Shown: positions 1 through 5,586 of the stretch, piece by piece
How positions within the stretch are numbered: position 1 is the first letter of the stretch
How the letters are laid out: each line of letters opens with the position of its first letter
Assembly (NCBI GenBank): GCA_964415045.1
Contig: CAYPZL010000138.1
Span: 1 to 15,490, forward strand
From: CAYPZL01 sp964415045
GTDB taxonomy: Bacteria > Planctomycetota > Phycisphaerae > Sedimentisphaerales > Anaerobacaceae
Direction: 5' to 3'
Length of the DNA stretch: 15,490 nt
The notes under the pieces: model-generated
What the model was told of the DNA's origin: nothing
Databases searched by the model: none
What the model saw: only the letters and a program-made list of their open reading frames with translations
Translations under genes and position numbers: made by a program

Positions 1-14
1 AGCCTTTTCAATTC

Positions 15-218
15 TCACCGGCATAGCCGGTGGATTACAGATTTATGTTTAGGCTCGTATTTGAACTGCCAGTCGTCCCGGATCGGAACCAGGAACGAGG
101 CCTCGCTCCAATAGTGAAAGTCCCCGTCGCTGGCCAAAGCCACCGAGCCGGCGCCGAGAAGGAGTGCCGCTACAACGATGACGGTAATATTCCTGATTGC
201 GCTGCTTGTATCTATCAC
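15..218 (-). pseudogene. Truncated DUF2490-like outer-membrane protein, N-terminal fragment
   Basis: The reading frame starts with GTG at 218 (no in-frame ATG lies between the upstream stop and this codon) and gives 67 residues. Residues 1-29 form a clear signal peptide: hydrophobic core VIVVAALLLGAG, then a VALAS-type cleavage site. The mature start DGDFHYWSEASF followed by DDWQFKYE matches, from memory, the first strand of DUF2490 proteins, predicted outer-membrane beta-barrels of about 200 residues or more. After KYE the sequence changes character (PKHKSVIHRLCR) and stops, just where the DNA becomes AT-richer and then enters a perfect hairpin (16-32). I infer that the gene was interrupted or truncated here, with any remainder left of the window. 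No good ribosome site precedes the GTG. The DUF2490 assignment is from a short stretch and is tentative; a genuine short secreted peptide cannot be excluded. Confidence 0.5.
16..32. repeat. Perfect 7-bp hairpin with 3-base loop, possible IS200/IS605-type end
   Basis: CACCGGC-ATA-GCCGGTG forms a perfect stem at the point where the DUF2490-like frame breaks down. Short subterminal hairpins of this size mark the ends of IS200/IS605-type elements and REP/RAYT units. No transposase is in the window, so this is only a candidate element boundary. Confidence 0.35.
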
Positions 219-290
219 GGGGCCCCATTCATGGTGTCACTGCGTTCGAGAGATTGTAACGCCGCCCCGGCCAAATGCAGCAGGCGCAAT

Positions 291-320
291 AACAAAGGGC
301 TGCGCGCGAGGTCGCAGCCC
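291..320 (-). terminator. Intrinsic terminator of the OmpA-type lipoprotein gene
   Basis: On the minus strand GGGCTGCG, an 8-base loop and CGCAGCCC form a perfect 8-bp GC-rich stem followed at once by TTTGTTATT. It lies about 80 bases past the stop codon of the lipoprotein gene that ends at 399. On the plus strand the stem is followed by GTGATTTGTT, so weak bidirectional activity is possible. Confidence 0.7.
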
Positions 321-398
321 GTGATTTGTTAATCCGTCGTGCCGCCGGTTCGACCGCTTTGCGTCGCGGCCTGAGGCGACCCTCCGTCCCAAGTGTGC

Positions 399-1181
399 CT
401 ACACGCCGGAGGGGACGATGAAGATTTCGACGCGGCGGTTCTTGGGATTGCCCTTCTTGCCGGGAGCGTTCGGGGCGACGGGACGATACTCGCCGAAGCC
501 GCGTGTGCTCAGCCGCTTGGGATCGACGCCGCTGCTCTCCATCAAGGTCACCACGGAGATGGCGCGGTGCGAGGAGAGATGCCGGTTGGTCGGATGTGCC
601 GCCTTCGTGGCGGGCCGGGCGATGCGCATGTCGTCGGTATGTCCGGCCACGATGATGCCGAACTCCTTGGCCGCGTCGCTGTTGAGGATCCCGCACAGCG
701 TCCGCACCGCCTCGGCCGCACTGGTCGTCACCTGGTCGCTGCCCCGTTCAAACAGCAGGTCGCTCTTGAACTTGACCAGCCCTCGTTCCGAATCGTACTC
801 GACCATCTCGTTCTGGTTGGCGAAATCCTCCAGGGCCGTGCTCAGCTCGACCGGCAGCGGCGAAATCCCCAGAAGCTTCTCCTGCATCGACTTGATCAGC
901 TCTTCCTTCTTGGTCAGGTCCTCTTCCAGGGCCGCGATCTTCTGACGCAGCGTATCGACCTCGACGTCTCCGGTCTGCTCGGCGGCGGTCAGACGCCGCT
1001 TGAGCTGGTCGAGCTGCAAACGGGCGGCCTGAAGCTCGCTTTCCAACTGGTCGATCCGATCCTGCTGCGTCCGGTTCTGAAGCCGCAAATCCTGCAATTC
1101 CGAGCTGCAACCGTTGACGAAGGCCATGCCCAGGCATACCACCAGCGCGATCAAAACGGTCGAAAATTTCACACTCCGCAT
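399..1181 (-). CDS. OmpA-family peptidoglycan-binding lipoprotein with coiled coil
   Basis: 260 residues. Residues 1-24 are a lipoprotein signal peptide ending in V-N-G-C, with Cys25 as the lipidated residue. Residues 28-105 are a heptad-rich coiled coil (repeated L/I with Q, E, R and K). Residues 130-257 form an OmpA/MotB domain: LLFERGSDQVT, then VAGHTDDMRI (Asp183 is the usual diaminopimelate contact), LSSHRA (Arg206 in the conserved Arg position), GFGEYRP and the closing NRRVEI. Such proteins sit in the outer membrane and hold it to peptidoglycan. The domain order resembles Pal/YiaD-like proteins with an added coiled-coil spacer. The ATG at 1181 is supported by GGAAAGG at 1190-1196 on the minus strand. 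The gene has its own promoter (1305-1333) and terminator (291-320), so it is probably monocistronic. Family call is firm; the exact role is not known. Confidence 0.9.
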   Translation of the reverse strand: MRSVKFSTVLIALVVCLGMAFVNGCSSELQDLRLQNRTQQDRIDQLESELQAARLQLDQLKRRLTAAEQTGDVEVDTLRQKIAALEEDLTKKEELIKSMQEKLLGISPLPVELSTALEDFANQNEMVEYDSERGLVKFKSDLLFERGSDQVTTSAAEAVRTLCGILNSDAAKEFGIIVAGHTDDMRIARPATKAAHPTNRHLSSHRAISVVTLMESSGVDPKRLSTRGFGEYRPVAPNAPGKKGNPKNRRVEIFIVPSGV

Positions 1182-1304
1182 CAGTCAATCCTTTCCAACG
1201 ATCAGGCTATCCTACGTTTTTCTCCCGTCCCCTGCGGGACAAGCGGATGGTTCAGAACGTCGTGCGGCCGGGCCACACATACCCGACCCGACCACCGCGA
1301 TGGT

Positions 1305-1333
1305 AATAGAACGGATTTGCGCCGGGCCGTCAA
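1305..1333 (-). promoter_or_regulatory. Sigma-70-type promoter for the OmpA-type lipoprotein gene
   Basis: On the minus strand TTGACG (1333-1328) and TCTATT (1310-1305) are separated by 17 bases. This predicts a start near 1298 and a leader of about 117 bases before the ATG at 1181. Confidence 0.55.
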
Positions 1334-1538
1334 GGGTAATTTAGATAATCTCACCCCCCGCGACACCCGGTGAAACACCCCCAAAGCCACGCACGCGCCG
1401 AACGCATTTGTATCGGACGACGCACGCGGACCCGGCGTTTTTTCTTCGGCTTTCCTGCGCCGTTCGCCTCCGTGACATGCAACGCGCCTCGTTCAATAGC
1501 CCAGACAAACGCCAACCCTCCCCTGATCCGCGAAGTCC

Positions 1539-1660
1539 GTAGCACGAAACCCGAAACAAATCCAAACCTCAAATGACAGAAACCCCAGACAAGGCCCTCC
1601 CGCCCGCCGTTTCGAGCATCGAGATTCTGGCCCTTCGCGCTTGTTTAGGATTCATGGTTT
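1539..1660. repeat. Imperfect palindromic intergenic repeat, copy 1
   Basis: The left arm contains CACGAAACCCGAAACAAATCC (from 1543); the right arm contains TTGTTTAGGATTCATG (1641-1656), its approximate reverse complement, around a GC-rich centre. From memory it resembles 'CGAAATCCGAAACAAAT' repeats spread through intergenic DNA of Planctomycetota and Verrucomicrobiota. Function unknown. Confidence 0.5.
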
Positions 1661-1733
1661 AGAGGGTGTGTGAAAAGTCCAAGTAATCGTGGTCGATGAG
1701 CCGATCCATCCCTTTGATCTCTTGCACACCCAT
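1659..1733 (-). CDS. Possible 24-residue small protein
   Basis: ATG at 1733 is preceded by AAGGAG (1741-1746) with a 7-base spacer, among the best ribosome sites in the window, and the frame stops with TAA at 1659-1661. The peptide begins MGVQEIKGMDRLIDHDY and ends LDFSHTL: polar, acidic, without a signal or membrane segment. About 110 bases upstream on the same strand is a perfect -35 hexamer TTGACA (1845-1840), but the matching -10 is weak (TACTAA at 15-base spacing). I do not recognise the peptide. It could be a small protein, a leader peptide, or the start of a gene cut short by the palindromic repeat that begins where it ends. Signal quality, not homology, is the only support. Confidence 0.35.
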   Translation of the reverse strand: MGVQEIKGMDRLIDHDYLDFSHTL

Positions 1734-1895
1734 GTCGATTCTCCTTATAAACCAACGGTTCATGAGAAGTTCTCGACATCCAACCCCGGCCCCCTTGAGC
1801 CTGTCTCGCGCTGTGGTGTTAGTACCGGTTGGGGCGGGCTGTCAAGGGCCGGATTGCGGGCTTCGTGAGGCGGGGGGGGGGGAATTGAGGACGGG

Positions 1896-1955
1896 CTATT
1901 GATGATTGGTGATTCGGGCGTTGTTTCGGATTTCGGGCCTCGGGTTTTCGCTTTG
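1896..1955. repeat. Dispersed intergenic repeat, copy 2, inverted relative to copy 1
   Basis: The 15-mer TTGTTTCGGATTTCG at 1921-1935 is the reverse complement of CGAAACCCGAAACAA (1545-1559) with one mismatch. The surrounding 'TATTGATGATTGGTGATT' fits the same repeat type. The two copies face each other about 360 bases apart. Confidence 0.45.
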
Positions 1956-2007
1956 TAGAAGCGAGTCGTGGGGTGGGGAGAAAGCTGGCGCCGGGGGAAA
2001 GTAGGGA

Positions 2008-2036
2008 TTTACTGATTGGGGGGTGGGGGGTATAAT
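2008..2036 (+). promoter_or_regulatory. ilvC promoter with a G-rich spacer
   Basis: A perfect TATAAT (2031-2036) lies 17 bases after TTTACT (2008-2013). The spacer contains G6-T-G6 (2018-2030). The predicted start near 2043 gives a leader of about 67 bases. No attenuator, T-box or leader peptide rich in branched-chain residues was seen. Confidence 0.6.
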
Positions 2037-2109
2037 CGTCGGGTTTGGGTCGGTGGAAATCCGGCATTCTTATTCGATGCCTATCTGAAATAGAAAGGAG
2101 AACAACGAA

Positions 2110-3114
2110 ATGGCAGCGACAATTTACTACGAGAAAGATGCTCCGATCGCACCGCTTCAGGGCAAGAAGGTGGCGGTCATCGGTTACGGCAGCCAGGGAC
2201 ACGCCCACAGCCAGAACCTGCGCGACAGCGGGATCGAGGTGGTCGTGGCCGAGCTGGAGGGGACGGACAACTTCAAGCTCGCCACGGAGCACGGCTTCGC
2301 GCCGAGCGACATCGCGACCGCCATGGACGGTGCGGCCCTGATCATCATCACGTTGCCCGACGAGATCCAGGCCAAGGTCTACGAGAGCCAGATCGCCCCG
2401 AATCTCAAGGCGGGCCAGACGCTGGGCTTCTGCCACGGGTTCAACATCCACTTCAAATACATCGTGCCGCCCGAGGACGTCAACATCGTCATGATCGCTC
2501 CGAAGGGCCCGGGCCACCTGGTCCGCAGCGAGTACGTCAAGGGCGGCGGCGTTCCCTGTCTCGTGGCCGTCGAGCGGGACGCCACCGGCGACGCCAAGCA
2601 GATCGCCCTGGCCTGGGCCAACGGCATCGGCGGGGCCCGCGCGGGCGTCATCGAAACGACCTATAAGGAAGAGACCGAGACCGATCTGTTCGGCGAGCAG
2701 GTGGTTCTGTGCGGCGGCCTCTCGGCCCTGATCAAGGCGGGCTTCGAGACCCTCGTGGCCGCCGGCTACCAGCCCGAAATCGCCTATTTTGAGTGCATGC
2801 ACGAGGTCAAGCTGATCGTCGATCTCATGTACCAGGGGGGCCTGAGCTACATGCGGTACAGCATCAGCAACACGGCCGAGTACGGCGATTTGAGCCGCGG
2901 GTCGCGGATCATCACCGACGAGACGCGGGCCGAGATGAAGAAGATTCTCGGCGAGATCACCAGCGGCGAATTCGCGAGAGAATGGGTGAGTGAATACCAG
3001 GGCGGACTCAAGAAGTTCAACGAATTGTACGACAAAGACCACAAGAGCCAGTTGGAGACCGTGGGCAGGACGCTGCGGAAGATGATGAACTGGATCGACG
3101 CGAAGGAGGTCTGA
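2110..3114 (+). CDS. ilvC: Ketol-acid reductoisomerase, class I
   Basis: Second common step of valine/isoleucine synthesis: Mg-dependent isomerisation and reduction of 2-acetolactate or 2-aceto-2-hydroxybutyrate in the cytoplasm. 334 residues, the normal class I length. The N-terminal Rossmann domain has GYGSQG (25-30) and CHGFNIH (His109). The knotted C-terminal domain has KGPGH (Lys132), ETDLFGEQ (Asp192 and Glu196, Mg ligands), YFECMHE (Glu228 and Glu232) and SISNTAEYG (Ser253), so all catalytic residues are present. The cofactor loop is unusual: at 48-54 it reads ELEGTDN where NADPH enzymes typically have L-R-x-G-S-x-S, suggesting NADH use (inference). The start is set by AAAGGAG (2094-2100), 9 bases from the ATG. 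ilvBN and leuA are absent here; the genes downstream are unrelated envelope genes. Confidence 0.97.
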   Translation: MAATIYYEKDAPIAPLQGKKVAVIGYGSQGHAHSQNLRDSGIEVVVAELEGTDNFKLATEHGFAPSDIATAMDGAALIIITLPDEIQAKVYESQIAPNLKAGQTLGFCHGFNIHFKYIVPPEDVNIVMIAPKGPGHLVRSEYVKGGGVPCLVAVERDATGDAKQIALAWANGIGGARAGVIETTYKEETETDLFGEQVVLCGGLSALIKAGFETLVAAGYQPEIAYFECMHEVKLIVDLMYQGGLSYMRYSISNTAEYGDLSRGSRIITDETRAEMKKILGEITSGEFAREWVSEYQGGLKKFNELYDKDHKSQLETVGRTLRKMMNWIDAKEV

Positions 3115-3152
3115 TCCCCTTTGCCTCGATTAAGCAAGCCAGAGGAGAACCA

Positions 3153-3980
3153 ATGAGAGCGGACGCATCGCGCAGGCGGAACCGAACGGGCCTGGCCCAT
3201 GCGGCTCTGCGTTTGGCGGCTCTCTGGTTCTTCTCGGGCTTGTGCGGCTGCGCGGCGCTGTCGTACATCCCGCCGGAGCAGCTCCCCTACGCAAAACTCG
3301 CCGACCCCTACACCCGCACGCAGCTCAAGACCAGCACCACGCTGGACGTGCTGAGCCTGGCGCAGGCCCCGAGCTATCAGTTCGACCCGGACTCGGTCGG
3401 CAAGCTGCTGCTGAGCCAGAGCGACACCGCGGCGGCCCTGACGGGCCAGAGCAAGAACGGCCTCAAAAGCTGGGTCAACATCATCGTCTTCGACGAGTAT
3501 CGCCTCACGGCCCGGCGCAAGTATTTCTTCTGCAGCGACGAGCGGGCCACCGTCTCGGCGACCGATCCGAAGCACTACCTGATCCCGCCGCGAAAGGGAC
3601 TGCTCTTCGACGCCGAGCTCGTCCTCGATCCACAGCTCCGCACCACCCCGTACGCCACGGAGGAGACCCGGCAGCTCGCCGTCATTCGCTGGCTGGCCGA
3701 ACAGGTCAACGCCGACGTCCGGGCCCTGACCGGCAGCGACGAGAAGCCGGCCCACGCCAACGAGCTGGTCGCGCTGGCGGGCATGATGATGAACCAGGTG
3801 TTTCGCGGCATCCTGATCGAGCTGGACAAATCACCCGGCCTGACCCGCAGTCTCGGTGAGCCCCGGGGCGTGGCGTTCCCGCACGTCAGCCTCGACACCG
3901 GCCACATCCAGATGCTCGTCCGGGACGATGTCGCCACCGTGAAAATCCGAGTCAACCTCCCCATGCTCGCCCTCCGGTAG
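3153..3980 (+). CDS. Lipoprotein of unknown function
   Basis: 275 residues, not recognised as a named family. An arginine-rich n-region (RRRNR) precedes a hydrophobic stretch (residues 14-30) and the lipobox L-C-G-C, with Cys33 as the likely lipidated residue. The mature part is mixed alpha/beta without repeats or obvious catalytic motifs. Visible landmarks are TSTTLDVLSLAQAPSY (about 61-76), KSWVNIIVFDEYRLTARRKYF (roughly 105-125) and a C-terminal VRDDVATVKIRVNLPML. AGAGGAG lies 7 bases before the ATG. It follows ilvC by 38 bases and precedes the heme-propeller gene by 30, so it is probably cotranscribed and may work with the two membrane proteins downstream. Placement in the outer or inner membrane leaflet cannot be decided from sequence. 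Strong coding signal and lipobox; function open. Confidence 0.8.
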   Translation: MRADASRRRNRTGLAHAALRLAALWFFSGLCGCAALSYIPPEQLPYAKLADPYTRTQLKTSTTLDVLSLAQAPSYQFDPDSVGKLLLSQSDTAAALTGQSKNGLKSWVNIIVFDEYRLTARRKYFFCSDERATVSATDPKHYLIPPRKGLLFDAELVLDPQLRTTPYATEETRQLAVIRWLAEQVNADVRALTGSDEKPAHANELVALAGMMMNQVFRGILIELDKSPGLTRSLGEPRGVAFPHVSLDTGHIQMLVRDDVATVKIRVNLPMLALR

Positions 3981-4010
3981 CACTCGAGTCGGCGACCTTT
4001 GTGGAGAGCC

Positions 4011-5552
4011 ATGAAGAGACGATTCGTTGTCCCAGGCATCCTGGTTGCCGTACTTGTCCTTTTGGGCCTCTGGCGCGTCCGCTACGTGCCCGAGGCGGTG
4101 GCCAACTGCACGCCCGTGGCGCGCGAGCCGAACATCGCGCCGGACTACGGCGGCGTGACCATCCCGCCGAACATTGCGCCGCTGAACTTCCGCATTCTCG
4201 AAAAGGGGCGGGCTTATTGCGTCAAAATCCATGCCGATCGAGGCCCGGCCATCGACATCGCCGACAGAACCGGCTCGATCCGCATCCCGGCGCGAAAATG
4301 GCGTGCCCTGCTGGAAGCCAACCGGGGCGGGCACGTCTTCGTGGACGTCTACGTCAAGACCGCAGGTCACGGATGGCGGCAGTTTCAGCGGATCACCAAT
4401 ACCGTCGCCGAAGAAGAGATCGACGGAACGCTGGTATACCGGTTCATGAAGCCCATTTACAATGCGTGGCAGGACATCGGGATTTACCAGCGCAGCCTGG
4501 CCGATTTCGATACGTCGCCGGTCCTGCACGGACGCTCCTTCGGCCAGGGCTGTCTCAACTGCCACAGCTTTGTGGACAACAAGGCCGATACCATGACGAT
4601 TGGATTGCGCAGCGCGACCTACGGTAGCCATACGCTCCTGGCCCGTAACGGTGTTGTTCGCAAGATCGGGGCCAAGTGGGGCTATACAAGCTGGCATCCG
4701 AGCGGCCGGCTGGCGGTGTACTCGATCAACAAGGTGCGGCAGTTCTTTCATACCGGCGGCCTGGAGGTCCGCGATGTGGTGGACCTCGATTCGGCCCTGG
4801 TCTGTTATCACGTCGAAAGCAATAAGGCTGTGTCTCCGGCGCCGCTGGCGGAGAAAGACCGGCTGGAAACCTATCCGGCCTGGTCGCCCGACGGACGCTT
4901 TCTGTATTATTGCAGCGCCCCGGTCCTGTGGTCCGATCGCGACACGGTTCCTCCGGAGAACTACGACAAGCTGAGGTACGATCTCCGCCGCATCGCCTAC
5001 GACGTCGAGACGGACCAGTGGGGCCAGGGCGAGACGGTCCTGGCCGCCGAGGAAACGGGGCTGAGCATCCTGCTGCCGAGGATCTCCCCCGACGGACGAT
5101 TCCTTCTGTTCTGCATGTGCCGGTACGGATGCTTTCCCGTCTATCAGCCCAGCAGCGATCTCTACCTTATGGACTTGACGACCGGAGACTATCGCAAGCT
5201 GGAGACCAACAGCCCGTATTCCGAATCGTGGCACAGTTGGTCGGCCAACAGCCGGTGGATTGCCTTCAGCAGCAAGCGGCGGGGGGGCAGCCTGACCCGG
5301 ACGTATTTCAGCTACGTGGACCGGGACGGACGGGCGTACAAACCCTTCATTTTGCCGCAGAAGGACCCGGCGTACTACGATTCGCTACTGGAGACCTACA
5401 GCGTTCCCGAATTGATCGAGCGTCGCATCAAGGTGAGCCGATTCCAGCTCGCGCGGGCGGCGCGTTCGGCGCCTTCCGTGGCGGTGGAGCTGCCCCTGAC
5501 CGGGGCGACGCCGCAGGCCCGCCCGTCCGATCCGTGGCAGGAGCGCGAGTGA
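4011..5552 (+). CDS. Membrane-anchored beta-propeller protein with a c-type heme motif
   Basis: Numbered from the ATG at 4011 (513 residues); a TTG at 3999 is in frame but lies over the ribosome site GGAG (4003-4006). Residues 2-4 are basic and 5-21 form one membrane anchor, placing the rest outside the cytoplasm. Residues 30-175 are a beta-rich domain. GCLNCHS at 180-186 contains one CxxCH covalent heme site (181-185). The rest has TolB/PD40-type propeller signatures: SWHPSGR (about 227), PAWSPDGRF (289), RISPDGRF (357) and HSWSANSRW (408). Similar combinations of heme motif and PD40 repeats are, as I recall, encoded beside DUF6057 genes in Bacteroidota; here too the next gene looks like DUF6057. 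The cysteines C-M-C and C near 368-374 are also notable. Possible roles are redox sensing or a scaffold for an envelope complex. Architecture is clear; function unknown. Confidence 0.85.
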   Translation: MKRRFVVPGILVAVLVLLGLWRVRYVPEAVANCTPVAREPNIAPDYGGVTIPPNIAPLNFRILEKGRAYCVKIHADRGPAIDIADRTGSIRIPARKWRALLEANRGGHVFVDVYVKTAGHGWRQFQRITNTVAEEEIDGTLVYRFMKPIYNAWQDIGIYQRSLADFDTSPVLHGRSFGQGCLNCHSFVDNKADTMTIGLRSATYGSHTLLARNGVVRKIGAKWGYTSWHPSGRLAVYSINKVRQFFHTGGLEVRDVVDLDSALVCYHVESNKAVSPAPLAEKDRLETYPAWSPDGRFLYYCSAPVLWSDRDTVPPENYDKLRYDLRRIAYDVETDQWGQGETVLAAEETGLSILLPRISPDGRFLLFCMCRYGCFPVYQPSSDLYLMDLTTGDYRKLETNSPYSESWHSWSANSRWIAFSSKRRGGSLTRTYFSYVDRDGRAYKPFILPQKDPAYYDSLLETYSVPELIERRIKVSRFQLARAARSAPSVAVELPLTGATPQARPSDPWQERE

Positions 5553-5586
5553 CTGACCCGACGGCTGCCCGTCCGAGTGCAGGAGA

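Larger units (their letters stand above)
1182..2007. other. Long non-coding stretch upstream of ilvC
   Basis: Apart from the lipoprotein promoter, the possible small gene at 1659-1733 and the dispersed repeats listed separately, I see no supported gene here. Frames in this stretch lack ribosome sites and recognisable protein sequence. It includes an 11-base run of G at 1872-1882, a possible slippage or assembly-error site. Confidence 0.6.

Noticed and set aside
1571..1653. 28-codon minus-strand frame directly after the small gene's stop codon
   Set aside because: It lies wholly inside the palindromic repeat and has no ribosome site.
2045..2341. Frame opening TTG in the ilvC leader with an I-L-I run, possible attenuation leader peptide
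   Set aside because: No ribosome site precedes it, it runs far into ilvC in another frame instead of ending before it, and no terminator/antiterminator pair is visible.
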